Below are positions 51,585 to 61,575 of a stretch of DNA of 64,000 bases, piece by piece. The notes under the pieces were generated by a model that made no database searches, was not told where the DNA came from, and saw only the letters and a program-made list of their open reading frames with translations. Numbering within the stretch: the stretch's first letter is position 1; the number at the start of each line of letters is the position of its first letter. Made by a program: the position numbers and the translations under genes. Source of the DNA: Olsenella urininfantis. Its GTDB lineage: Bacteria > Actinomycetota > Coriobacteriia > Coriobacteriales > Atopobiaceae. The stretch is from assembly GCF_900155635.1 (NCBI RefSeq), contig NZ_LT732540.1:904365-968364 (forward strand). Direction: 5' to 3'.

Positions 51585-52922
51585 ATGGCAACCATCGTCT
51601 GCCCCCACTGCCACGAGACGTTCGAGCTGGAGAGCTCGGACTACCAGGACATCGTGAGCCAAGTTCGCACCAGCGAGTTCGAGCGCGAGATACACGAGCG
51701 CGGCAAGCTCATGGAAAGCGAGAAGGCCGCCGCCATCGCCGAGGAGCGCGCCCGCGCGGAGGCGCGCCTGCAGCAGGAGCTCGCAGGTCGTGCGCAGGAA
51801 ATTTCCCAGCTCAAGACCCAGATTGCGCAGGCGGACGCCGCATCCAAGATTGCCCAGCAGGAGACCCGCAGCCAACTTCAGGCCGAGCAGTCGCGTCTCT
51901 CGGCGGAGGTCGGCCGCCTGAAGGCGGAGCTCGTGGCCCAGGCCACGGCGGCGGAGCAGTCCCGCCAGCTGGCGGTGGCGCAGGCAACCGGCCAGCTCAA
52001 GGAGCGCTGCGTGGAACTGGAGGGTCAGATTCGCCAGGACAAGACCGAAAAGGACGCCCTCCTCGCCCGCCACAGCGAGGAGCTGACACGCGCCCGGCGC
52101 CAGCACGAGGAGATAGTCCGTCTCAAGGAGGGCGAGATAGAGCGCCTGAAGGACTATCGCATGCGCCTCAACACCAAGCTATTGGGCGAGAGCCTTGAGC
52201 AGCACTGCGCCCAGGAGTTCGACGCCTGGCGCTCCAAGGACCCCGCCTCCTTCAAGAACATCTCCTTCGAGAAGGACAACGAGGCCGTGGAGGGGACCAA
52301 GGGCGACTTCGTCTACCGCGAGTTCGACGACGAGGGCAGGGAGCTCCTCTCCATCATGTTCGAGATGAAGAACGAGGAGCTCTCCTCCACCAACAAGAAG
52401 ACCAACGAGAGCCACATGGCCAAGCTCGACCGCGACCGCCAGAAGAAGGGCTGCGAGTACGCCGTGCTGGTGTCCACCCTCGAGCCGGAAAGCGAGCTCT
52501 ACAACCAGGGCATCGTGGACGTGTCCTGGCGCTTCGAGAAGATGTACGTGGTGAGGCCCCAGCTCTTCCTGGTGATCATCTCCCTTCTGCGCAACGCGGC
52601 CCAGAAGTCCCAGGCACTTCGCGCCCAGATCGCCCAGATGAAGAGCGAGCAGATCGACATCACCAACTTCGAGGCGGCGCTGGGGGACTTCCAGGACAAG
52701 TTTGGTCGCAACGTGGAGCTGGCAAACAAGAAGTTCAACTCCGCCATAGACGAGATCGACAAGGCGATCTCGCAGCTGCAGAAGGTGAAGGAGAACCTGC
52801 TGGGGTCCCAGAACAACCTGCGCCTGGCAGACGAGAAGGCCAGCAAGCTCACCATCAAGCGCCTCACCAAGAACAGCCCGATGCTGGCCGAGCGCTTCGA
52901 GGAGCTGGATCAGGGCAGGTAG
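51585..52922 (+). CDS. DUF2130 protein: zinc knuckle, coiled coil, predicted PD-(D/E)XK nuclease fold
   Basis: 445 aa. N-terminal CPHCHETFEL knuckle (only one CxxC seen), then a coiled coil from about 30 to 200 rich in A, E, Q, R and K. The conserved domain follows, with LLGESLEQHCAQEFD, KGDFVYREFDDEGRELLSIMFEMKNE (acidic residues GD...E-x-K as in PD-(D/E)XK enzymes) and CEYAVLVSTLEPESELY. It ends in another helical stretch. A DNA-processing role is predicted for the family but not established. The spacer upstream is a four-unit hairpin array and another hairpin repeat lies downstream. Start at ATG 51585 follows AAGGAGAG. Confidence 0.85.
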   Translation: MATIVCPHCHETFELESSDYQDIVSQVRTSEFEREIHERGKLMESEKAAAIAEERARAEARLQQELAGRAQEISQLKTQIAQADAASKIAQQETRSQLQAEQSRLSAEVGRLKAELVAQATAAEQSRQLAVAQATGQLKERCVELEGQIRQDKTEKDALLARHSEELTRARRQHEEIVRLKEGEIERLKDYRMRLNTKLLGESLEQHCAQEFDAWRSKDPASFKNISFEKDNEAVEGTKGDFVYREFDDEGRELLSIMFEMKNEELSSTNKKTNESHMAKLDRDRQKKGCEYAVLVSTLEPESELYNQGIVDVSWRFEKMYVVRPQLFLVIISLLRNAAQKSQALRAQIAQMKSEQIDITNFEAALGDFQDKFGRNVELANKKFNSAIDEIDKAISQLQKVKENLLGSQNNLRLADEKASKLTIKRLTKNSPMLAERFEELDQGR

Positions 52923-52985
52923 CATGCCGTCCCGGCGAGGCACGGGTTCTCCAGGAGACAGGCTCGCCACGCTGACGCAAAAAGC

Positions 52986-53036
52986 GAGATGGGGGCGTTT
53001 TTCGGCGTCATTTCGGCGAGAAAACACCCCCATCTC
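52986..53036. repeat. Locus G: 51-bp hairpin downstream of the DUF2130 gene, with a degenerate second copy
   Basis: Arms GAGATGGGGGCGTTTT (52986-53001) and AAAACACCCCCATCTC (53021-53036) pair with one mismatch around a loop repeating TTCGGCG. A related right-arm-like stretch, GGCGATGAAAACGCCACCCC, follows at about 53043-53062 and CGTGGTAGGGCG at 53075-53086 could be its partner. The first hairpin could double as terminator for the plus-strand gene, but lacks a T-run. Confidence 0.65.
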
Positions 53037-53113
53037 TGTTGCGGCGATGAAAACGCCACCCCAAACGAGCTTTTCGTGGTAGGGCGAGGTAAGAGCGGCT
53101 GCGGCAGAGCGCC

Positions 53114-54076
53114 CTACTCGGCGGCGCGGCGCAGGGTAGCCTGCTCCCAGTCGCACGTGCCCTCGAAGACGTCATGCCTGTAGGGGTTGACGCCCAGCTT
53201 CTTTGCTCGGTACGCAATGTAGGCGATGGCAAAGACGTTGGCGACCAGGGCCAGGACGGAGACGACGGTGGCCGCGGTGGGGTCGAGCGTGGAGTGGGTC
53301 ACGAAGACGCTCTCCTCCTGGAAGGCGGGGAACACCTGCGCGAACATGCACCAGATGGCCAGGGTGTTGGCGCAGTTCTGGATCCAACCGCCCTTGTTCC
53401 AGAACGCGTTGGCAACGGTGGGCGCAAGGAGCAGCGCCAGGCCGCAGTACCAGGCGTGGTGGGACAGGCAGTTGTAGGTGTAGCAGAAGTTCCAGATGTC
53501 GTAGGCCAGGATGTAGACCCAGGTCATGTCGGGCCAGAGCATGTCGTTGCCGTCCTTGGAGGGATAGACGCTCCACCAGGAGGTCATGCAGAAGATGTTG
53601 ATGAGTCCGGCGATGCCGTTGAACACGTTGTTCCAGCCGGCCAGCTGCGTGGCGCCCTCGGAGGTGACCCAGGTGGTCTCGCCCAGGGCGAAGAAGTGGT
53701 AGGCGCTCTCGAAGTCGGAGCAGACGGCGATCAGGATGTTGATGGCCACGATCACGAACGGGAAGGCGAGGAGCAGGGGCGCCTTGCCCAGCCTGCCCCA
53801 GCGGTACTTGATGACCATGAAGCCGATGCAGCCCGCGAGGGCGGCATAGACCTTAGCGTAGTGGAACCAGCTGTTCTAGTAGATGTGGGTGGGATTGTTG
53901 AGCGCCCACTCCTGCCCCTGGGCCGCACCCACGCCGATGGCGACGCAGTACGCAGTCATGCAGACGGGCAGGACCACGAACATGATGATGCCACCCAGCT
54001 TGGAGCGGCGGGCGAACTCGTTGAGGGCTATGAGGCCCGCGAAGACCAGCGCCCAACCAAGCCACTTCCGGCGGGG
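53114..54076 (-). pseudogene. DUF5692-type membrane protein gene, interrupted by TAG and 5' truncated
   Basis: Multi-pass membrane protein. The 5' part reads WLGWALVFAGLIALNEFARR, then through GGIIMFVVLPVCMTAYCVAIG to NNPTHIY, where an in-frame TAG (53876-53878) stops it. The same frame continues immediately as NSWFHYAKVYAALAGCIGFM and then ~235 residues to the true end (NPYRHDVFEGTCDWEQ). The nonsense codon differs by one base from TGG or CAG. Upstream, the frame meets TGA at 54077-54079 with no start codon, so the first residues are also lost. Family function unknown. Confidence 0.75.
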
Positions 54077-54122
54077 TCAGTTCCAATCAAGTCGAATCTG
54101 GTCACATGGAGAGTCAAGAAGC

Positions 54123-54216
54123 GAGAGGCCACAGGAAATTATTTCCTGTGGCCTCTCCACAATTCAACTGGGCTTTTGCAAGCGAAACCCTCAGGAGTTT
54201 TTTCCTGAGGGTTTCG
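54123..54216. repeat. Locus H: two tandem hairpins with a CAGGA-N6/7-TCCTG core, period 60
   Basis: Unit 1 (54123-54157) has 17-bp perfect arms around a single base; unit 2 (54183-54216) has 14-bp perfect arms around 6 nt. Both centre on CAGGA...TCCTG with starts of that core 60 bp apart; the outer stem bases differ completely. They lie between gdhA and the broken DUF5692 gene. Neither is followed by a T-run on either strand, so simple termination does not explain both. Confidence 0.75.
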
Positions 54217-54315
54217 GTCTGGCGAGAGAAGACTACCGTGCAAACCGGCGGCTAGCGGTGCCTCCTGAGAAACGCTCCGGCAACGGTCATCGAGAGCCCC
54301 AGGGAGCGAGAGAGG

Positions 54316-55854
<1,539 letters not shown>

Positions 55855-55866
55855 TCAGAGCGGCTC

Positions 55867-55943
55867 CGGGGTGTGGCGCAGCTTGGTAGCGCATCTGCTT
55901 TGGGAGCAGAGGGTCGCTGGTTCGAATCCAGTCACCCCGACCA
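55867..55943 (+). tRNA. tRNA-Pro (anticodon TGG)
   Basis: 74-nt cloverleaf plus encoded CCA (55941-55943). Acceptor CGGGGTG/CACCCCG, anticodon stem TCTGC/GCAGA with loop TTTGGGA, T-arm GCTGGTTCGAATCCAGT. Confidence 0.97.
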
Positions 55944-55946
55944 TCT

Positions 55947-56022
55947 GCGGCGGTAGTTCAATTGGTAGAGCGTCAGCCTTCCAAGCTGATTGTTGCGGGT
56001 TCGAGTCCCGTCCGCCGCTCCA
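55947..56022 (+). tRNA. tRNA-Gly (anticodon TCC)
   Basis: 73-nt cloverleaf plus encoded CCA (56020-56022). Acceptor GCGGCGG/CCGCCGC, anticodon stem TCAGC/GCTGA with loop CTTCCAA. It starts 3 nt after tRNA-Pro's CCA, so both come from one precursor. Confidence 0.97.
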
Positions 56023-56031
56023 TGAATGCGC

Positions 56032-56064
56032 AGGCCACGGTCCATGGGAACCGTGGCCTTTTTT
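56032..56064 (+). terminator. Intrinsic terminator of the tRNA operon
   Basis: AGGCCACGGT (56032-56041) pairs with ACCGTGGCCT (56050-56059) and runs into a T6 tract (56059-56064). Confidence 0.92.
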
Positions 56065-56153
56065 CATATACAGCCATTTTCAGCATCTGGGGCAGCATCG
56101 TGCGTGGAGGGCTAGAATGAATGTGACGTCCCCACTCGCGCGAAAGGTGCTCC

Positions 56154-57113
56154 ATGGCAAACCACCAGCTCGGTCGTACTCTCGTGGTGGCCAACCCTGC
56201 ATCTCACAGCGGCAAGGGCGCGCAGGCCGCCGAGCGCGTGAGACGCTTCTTCGAGTCTTACGCCTCCGTGTCCACCTCCTTCGACATGAGGCTCACCGAG
56301 GCCCCAGGGCATGCGACGGAGCTCGCACGGGAGGCCGCGGGGATGGATACCCTCATCGTCCTGGGCGGAGACGGGGTGATCCACGAGAGCGTCGAGGGCC
56401 TCATGGGCCTTGGCGCAGACGCCCGCCCCAGGCTCGCCGTCATTCCCATGGGCTCGGGCAACGACTTCGCGCGCACCATCTCCGCCAGCTACAATGACCC
56501 AGAGCGCTCCCTGGCAGAGATCCTCATGGGGAGCAAGCGCAGCATAGACCTGGGCTACGTGGCAAATGACCGTGGCGAGGCGTCCTACTTCGTGGAGACC
56601 CTCTCCTTTGGCCTGGACGCCGCCATCGCGCACGACACCACCCGGAGGCGGGCGAACGACACAGGCCAGGAGGGCTCCCTCCTCTTCGCCACCTCCAGCG
56701 TGAAGATCATGTCCGCGGGCTCAAAAGGCTATCCCTCTCGCCTGACCATTGACGCGGGCGAGCCTAGCGAGCAGCGCTCCATCATCCTGGCAGTCCAGAA
56801 CGGGCCCACCTATGGCGGGGGGTTTGCGGTCTGTCCCAGGGCAAACCCCACCGACGGCCTGCTTGATATCTGCTACAACGTGAAGGTTCCCAACGTGCCC
56901 CACCTCCTGGGCCTCCTTGGCCTGGCGCGGGCCGGCAAGCACGTGCACTCGCGCATCATCCGCACCGCACGCGCCCGGCGCATTGAGGTCGAGTTCCCCG
57001 AGGCAGAGGCTCCCTGCCAGATCGATGGGGAGATGCTCGAGGGCAGGCGCTTCCAGATCGAGGTTGTCCCCCACGCACTTGACGTGATGGTTCCGCAGGC
57101 CTGCCCCTGGTAG
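56154..57113 (+). CDS. Diacylglycerol/lipid kinase, DagK family
   Basis: 319 aa soluble lipid kinase. VVANPASHSGKG is the N-terminal strand, LIVLGGDGVIHESVEGL the nucleotide-binding GGDG motif, and VIPMGSGNDFARTI the second signature. The C-terminal beta domain has PTYGGGFAVCPRANPTDGLLD. Phosphorylates diacylglycerol or a related lipid, recycling it to phosphatidic acid. GAAAGG precedes ATG 56154 and TAGAAT at 56113-56118 may be a -10. Confidence 0.9.
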   Translation: MANHQLGRTLVVANPASHSGKGAQAAERVRRFFESYASVSTSFDMRLTEAPGHATELAREAAGMDTLIVLGGDGVIHESVEGLMGLGADARPRLAVIPMGSGNDFARTISASYNDPERSLAEILMGSKRSIDLGYVANDRGEASYFVETLSFGLDAAIAHDTTRRRANDTGQEGSLLFATSSVKIMSAGSKGYPSRLTIDAGEPSEQRSIILAVQNGPTYGGGFAVCPRANPTDGLLDICYNVKVPNVPHLLGLLGLARAGKHVHSRIIRTARARRIEVEFPEAEAPCQIDGEMLEGRRFQIEVVPHALDVMVPQACPW

Positions 57114-57192
57114 CGGTCACACCGCCAAGGCAAGGGGCATCCCCTCGAGTCGAGCCACATCCATCTCAACACGAAAAGGACCATTCATATGC

Positions 57193-57226
57193 GAGAGGGG
57201 CACCCGGACAAGCGGGAGCCCCTCTC
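57193..57226. terminator. Hairpin between the lipid kinase and ptsI genes
   Basis: GAGAGGGGC (57193-57201) pairs with GCCCCTCTC (57218-57226), extended inward by CCCG/CGGG with mismatches, between convergent genes. Confidence 0.65.
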
Positions 57227-57260
57227 TGGCATGGCGCGCGAGACTGAGGAGAGGTGTGCC

Positions 57261-58964
57261 CTAGCGTGCGGCAGCCTGCAGGGCGGCCTTCACCTCTGCG
57301 GCGGTCTTGAGGCCCAGGACCTTCTCGGTCAGGGCGTCAGCCTCGGCCTTGGTCCACTCGCTCAGGATGCGCCGCGTGCGCAGGATGGATGGCGCGCTCA
57401 CGGAGAACTCGCCCAGGCCGAAGGAGAGGAGCACGGGGATGAGCAGCGGGTCGGCGGCGGCCTCGCCACACATGCCCACCATGATGTTTTGCCTGTTTCC
57501 CTCGGCGATAATGCGCCTCAGGGAGCGCAGGACCGCAGGCTGGTAGACCTCGTAGAGATAGCCCACGCGGTCATTGCCACGATCTGCGCACATGGTGTAG
57601 CCGATGAGGTCGTTGGTGCCGATCGAGAAGAAGTCGCACTCTGCAGCGAGGTCGTCGGCGATGAGCGAGGCGGCGGGCGTCTCGATCATGGTGCCCACCT
57701 CGATATCCTTGTTGTAGGCAACCCCACGGGCGTCGAGGGAGGCCTTGCACTCCTCGATCAGCGCCTTGGCCTGACGGACCTCCTCGATGGAGGTGACCAG
57801 CGGCAGCATAATCTTGATGTCCCCGAAGGCGGAGGCACGCAGAAGGGCCGTGAGCTGGACCTTGTACTGATCGGAGTTGTTCAGGCAGTAGCGGATGGCG
57901 CGGAACCCCATGAAGGGGTTCTCCTCCCTCTGCAAGTTGAGGTAGGGAATCTCCTTGTCTCCGCCCACATCCAGGGTGCGGATGATGACGGGCTGCCCCT
58001 TCATGCGCAGAGCCACCTTCTGGTAGGCCGCAAACTGCTCGTCCTCGCTGGGAAGCTCCTTCGCATCCATGAAGAGGAACTCGGAGCGGAAGAGGCCGAT
58101 GCCCTCGCAGTCATGCTCGGCGGCAACGTTGGCGTCCTCGGGGTTGCCGATATTGGCGACCAGCAGGACCTTTTCGCCATCGCCCGTCACGGTCTCCTTA
58201 CCGCGGTAGGCCTCGAGCGCAACCTTCTCCTCGGCGTATGCCTTGGCCTTCGCGCGGTAGTGCTCAAGCTCGTGATCGCTCGGGGAGGCGATGACCTTGC
58301 CGTTGGTGCCATCGACTACGAGCATGTCACCGGTCTTGATGAGGGAGGTCGCATCGGACACGGAGAGGACCGCGGGGATCTCGAGCGCGCGGGCGATGAT
58401 GGCGGAGTGGGAGGTGCGCCCGCCCGTCTCGGTCACGATGCCGGTGACGTTGTCCTTGTCGATGTCCGCCGTCATCGAGGGGGTGAGCTCCTTCACCACC
58501 ACTATGGAGTGCTCGGGAAGCGTGGAGAGGTCAACCACCTCCTTGCCCAGGAGGTCGGCAAGCAGCCCCGTCTTGACGTCGGCAACGTCTGCCGCGCGCT
58601 CGCGGAAGAGCTCGTCCTCCATCTGGGAGAACATCGTGTAGTAGGTGTCGTAGGCCTCGCTGACGGCCTGCTCGGCACACATGCCGGAGTCGATGGAGGA
58701 GCCGACCATCTCCTTGATGCCCTCGTCCTCGGCGAACTCGATGTGGGCGCCCATGATGAGGGCGGCCTCCTCGCCCACCGTCCTCTTCATGCGCTCGATC
58801 TGGGCGTTGGTCTGAGCAACGAACTTCTCGAGGGCGGCCGCGTAGCGGGCCTTCTCCTGCTCCGCGTCCTCGGGGACGGACGGGGTGAAGGAGAGGTCGG
58901 GAGCGATGGCCACCTGAGCCACGCCGATGCCAAAACCGTCAGATGCGTTAACACCCTTGAACAT
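57261..58964 (-). CDS. ptsI: PTS enzyme I (phosphoenolpyruvate-protein phosphotransferase)
   Basis: 567 aa. Transfers phosphate from PEP to HPr at the head of sugar PTS uptake. The phosphorylated His186 lies in GGRTSHSAIIARAL; the PEP-binding barrel has GIGLFRSEFLFM, IIRTLDVGGDKEIPYL and the Cys-containing VGMCGEAAADPLLIPVL. ATG 58964 has GGAGG upstream. It follows fruK (90 bp, with an intervening terminator). No ptsH or EII gene is within the window. Confidence 0.96.
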   Translation of the reverse strand: MFKGVNASDGFGIGVAQVAIAPDLSFTPSVPEDAEQEKARYAAALEKFVAQTNAQIERMKRTVGEEAALIMGAHIEFAEDEGIKEMVGSSIDSGMCAEQAVSEAYDTYYTMFSQMEDELFRERAADVADVKTGLLADLLGKEVVDLSTLPEHSIVVVKELTPSMTADIDKDNVTGIVTETGGRTSHSAIIARALEIPAVLSVSDATSLIKTGDMLVVDGTNGKVIASPSDHELEHYRAKAKAYAEEKVALEAYRGKETVTGDGEKVLLVANIGNPEDANVAAEHDCEGIGLFRSEFLFMDAKELPSEDEQFAAYQKVALRMKGQPVIIRTLDVGGDKEIPYLNLQREENPFMGFRAIRYCLNNSDQYKVQLTALLRASAFGDIKIMLPLVTSIEEVRQAKALIEECKASLDARGVAYNKDIEVGTMIETPAASLIADDLAAECDFFSIGTNDLIGYTMCADRGNDRVGYLYEVYQPAVLRSLRRIIAEGNRQNIMVGMCGEAAADPLLIPVLLSFGLGEFSVSAPSILRTRRILSEWTKAEADALTEKVLGLKTAAEVKAALQAAAR

Positions 58965-59014
58965 GGAAACCTCCAATCAACGGGCTGAGCGCCCAGGCAA
59001 AAATGCAGGTACGA

Positions 59015-59043
59015 GAAAACGGGGCCGGCGACGCCAGCCCCGT
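59015..59043 (-). terminator. Intrinsic terminator of fruK
   Basis: ACGGGGCCGGCG (59019-59030) pairs with CGCCAGCCCCGT (59032-59043) with one mismatch; on the minus strand it leads into TTTTC. It lies between fruK and ptsI, so ptsI may have its own promoter or depend on readthrough. Confidence 0.8.
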
Positions 59044-59054
59044 CCATGGCTGCC

Positions 59055-59984
59055 CTACTGGTTCTGTGCGGCGATGATCTTGTTCAGCTGGTCATAGACG
59101 CGGTCGATAGTGGCGCGCTTGGCGATGGCCTTGCTGGCGGCGGTCGCGGTTCCGCAGGCGGAGGCGAAGCGCAGGGCCGTCTCGTAGTCCGCGCCGCCCT
59201 GGACCTTGGCGACGAAGCCGGCCACCATGGAATCACCCGCGCCGGTGGCGTTCACCAGGCGAATCTTGGCCGTCGGGACGATGTGTATCTCGCCGTTCTC
59301 GTCATACAGCAGCGAGCCGTGGCCCCCACAGGAGACGATGACGTTCTGGGCGCCGCGCTCGTGCAGCTCCTTGGCGAAGGGGATGCACTCCTCGGGCGTC
59401 TCGGGACGTGCGTCGAATATGCGGCCAACCTCGTGGTTGTTGGGCTTGATGAGGAAGGGGCGGGCGTTCAGGGCCTTGAGCAGGAGGCTGCCGGGCGCAT
59501 CCACCACGAAGCGGATGCCGCGCCCCTCGAGGCGCTTCATGATGACGTCGTACATGTCCTCGGGAAGCGACTTGGGGATGGATCCGGTCAGCACGAGGGT
59601 GTCTCCCTCGCCGATGTAGTCGATGCGCTCCAGGAGTTCATCGACCTTCTTCTCGGAGATCTTGGGGCCCATGCCGTTGACCATGGTCATCACGATGCCG
59701 TTGAGCTTGACGTTGATGCGGGTGAAGCCATGCTCGAGACGGACGAAGTTGGAGGAGATGCCCGTCTTCTGGAGCGTCTTGACGAGATAGTCCCCCGTGA
59801 AGCCCGCAACGATGCCGAACGCGACATTGACCACCTTGAGCTCGTTGAGCAGGGTGGAGACGTTGATGCCGTTTCCGCCGCAGTAGAGTTCCTCGCTCGA
59901 TGACCTGTTGGTGAAGCCCATGTCGAGAGTCAGCGGATGCATGACGTAATCGATGGCGGGGTTCAGCGTCACGGTGTAGATCAA
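59055..59984 (-). CDS. fruK: 1-phosphofructokinase (PfkB family)
   Basis: 309 aa. Phosphorylates fructose 1-phosphate (or tagatose 6-phosphate in close relatives). Starts IYTVTLNPAIDYV, the FruK/LacC hallmark; YCGGNGINVSTLL is the sugar-binding site and VNATGAGDSMVAGFVA the PfkB C-terminal signature with the catalytic Asp. The start codon is TTG 59984, preceded by AAGGAAGGAG; a 12-residue in-frame extension has no homology. Upstream of ptsI, consistent with PTS sugar use. Confidence 0.9.
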   Translation of the reverse strand: MIYTVTLNPAIDYVMHPLTLDMGFTNRSSSEELYCGGNGINVSTLLNELKVVNVAFGIVAGFTGDYLVKTLQKTGISSNFVRLEHGFTRINVKLNGIVMTMVNGMGPKISEKKVDELLERIDYIGEGDTLVLTGSIPKSLPEDMYDVIMKRLEGRGIRFVVDAPGSLLLKALNARPFLIKPNNHEVGRIFDARPETPEECIPFAKELHERGAQNVIVSCGGHGSLLYDENGEIHIVPTAKIRLVNATGAGDSMVAGFVAKVQGGADYETALRFASACGTATAASKAIAKRATIDRVYDQLNKIIAAQNQ

Positions 59985-60162
59985 CGTAAGCTCCTTCCTT
60001 GCATGGCCATACGACTTCATTATGCCGTAGAAAAGGCGCTCCGATAATCGAAAAGTCGAATAAGCCTATACAAGTCTCGCGAATCCGATGCCGAAACGCA
60101 CGTGCAGGCGCCACCCGACGAAGAAGGGCCGCCAGCTCATGCCGACGGCCCCCTGCGCTCAA

Positions 60163-60239
60163 TGGTGCTCCCTAGGCGATTCGAACGCCTGACCTGCGGT
60201 TTAGAAGACCGATGCTCTATCCAGCTGAGCTAAGGGAGC
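60163..60239 (-). tRNA. tRNA-Arg (anticodon TCT)
   Basis: 74 nt plus encoded CCA (60163-60165) on the minus strand. Acceptor GCTCCCT/AGGGAGC, anticodon loop CTTCTAA, T-arm region GGCGTTCGAATCGCC. Confidence 0.97.
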
Positions 60240-60289
60240 AAGCTAGCACATGGTAGCACGAAAACCGCAGGCTGAGGACCAGCTTCGGG

Positions 60290-61243
60290 CTACGCGGCAG
60301 GCACCCCGGAGACAATGAGCTCCATGTTGCCGCCCAGGTCCAGCTCCTCGTGGCCTGCGGGCACCACAAAGTGCTCGCCGCGCGAGAGGGGCCTCTCCCC
60401 CACACGGCCCGAGCCAGACACCACGCTCACGCACCAGAATGTCTGGGGGGACTCGAGGGTCATATGCCCGTCCACGCGCAGGCGATCGACGGTGTAGTAG
60501 GGACAGCTCACCAGACGCGTACGACCGTCCACCTCCGAAGCCGTGACCTCGCCGGACGAGAGGGGCTCCGCTTCGTAGTCAATGACGTCCAGGCTCTGTT
60601 GGAGGTGCAGCTCGCGCTTGCTGCCGTCGTCCTGGACGCGGTCGTAGTCATATACGCGATAGGTGACGTCGCTGGACTGCTGGGTCTCCAGCACCATGGT
60701 GCCGCCCCTGATGGCATGCACCGTTCCGGGGTCAATCTGGAAGAAGTCCCCCGCATGCACGTCCACCACGTTGAGGAGCCTGTCCCAGGCGCCCCGGGAG
60801 ATGAGCTCGGCGCACTCGTCGCGATTCCTGGCGCGCTGCCCCACCACTATGCTCGCACCAGGGTCGGCATGCAGGACATACCAGCACTCGCACTTGCCAA
60901 GGGAGCCCCCCTCGTGCTCCGCGGCATATGCGTCGCCGGGATGCACCTGTATGGAAAGGTCCTCCTCGGCGTCAAGGATCTTGACGAGCAGCGGGAAGCG
61001 GTCCCCCTTGGCCCTGCCGAAGAGCTCGTGATGCTCAACCCAGAGCTCCGAGAGCCTCCTGCCAGCAAGCGGCCCCTCCAAGACGACGCAATCCCCGGCA
61101 GGATGCGCGGAGATTGCCCAGCACTCCCCGATGGGGCCGTCAGGAATCTGGTAGCCAAAGTCATCGGCAAGCCTACGGCCACCCCAGATCTTCTCGTGGA
61201 AAAGCGGGGCGGTGAAGATGAGCCCCCTGTCCTCTGCTGGCAT
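60290..61243 (-). CDS. manA: Mannose-6-phosphate isomerase, class I
   Basis: 317 aa, the short Bacillus-like form. Interconverts mannose 6-phosphate and fructose 6-phosphate. The zinc ligands are in LSIQVHPGDAYA (Q, H), KCECWYVL (E) and GTVHAIRGG (H). KIWGGRRLADDFGY opens the protein. ATG 61243 has AAGGAGC upstream. It is divergent from the DEAD-box helicase gene and links mannose or GDP-mannose metabolism to glycolysis. Confidence 0.94.
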   Translation of the reverse strand: MPAEDRGLIFTAPLFHEKIWGGRRLADDFGYQIPDGPIGECWAISAHPAGDCVVLEGPLAGRRLSELWVEHHELFGRAKGDRFPLLVKILDAEEDLSIQVHPGDAYAAEHEGGSLGKCECWYVLHADPGASIVVGQRARNRDECAELISRGAWDRLLNVVDVHAGDFFQIDPGTVHAIRGGTMVLETQQSSDVTYRVYDYDRVQDDGSKRELHLQQSLDVIDYEAEPLSSGEVTASEVDGRTRLVSCPYYTVDRLRVDGHMTLESPQTFWCVSVVSGSGRVGERPLSRGEHFVVPAGHEELDLGGNMELIVSGVPAA

Positions 61244-61575
61244 CTGTTGCTCCTTTCGTCTTCAGGCGAAGATGACAACCACGGACGGCCCCGTCCCCAG
61301 GCCGATGGGCCTGAGACGCCGGAAGCCAGCCCCTCTCTTGGGAAAACCTCTTCCAAACGGCAGTTGCGCATATTTGGCAGATGATGCGAGCTGCGAAAAC
61401 GCATGCTGCCCGACACCCTATTATAGATGCACGAAAGATGTTGACGCAGGCCCCGCAGCAGGTGTTCGGCACCTCCGGAAAGCCGCTTGGGAACAACGTC
61501 ACAAAGCCATCCCACAGCAGAACGCAGTTGGCGAGCGGTCCCGTGCCGCCCCATCACCATGAGAACGGACACGCA

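Noticed and set aside
54123..54216. Two intrinsic terminators for gdhA
   Set aside because: Stems are strong but neither is followed by a T-run on the gdhA strand, and the shared core points to a repeat.
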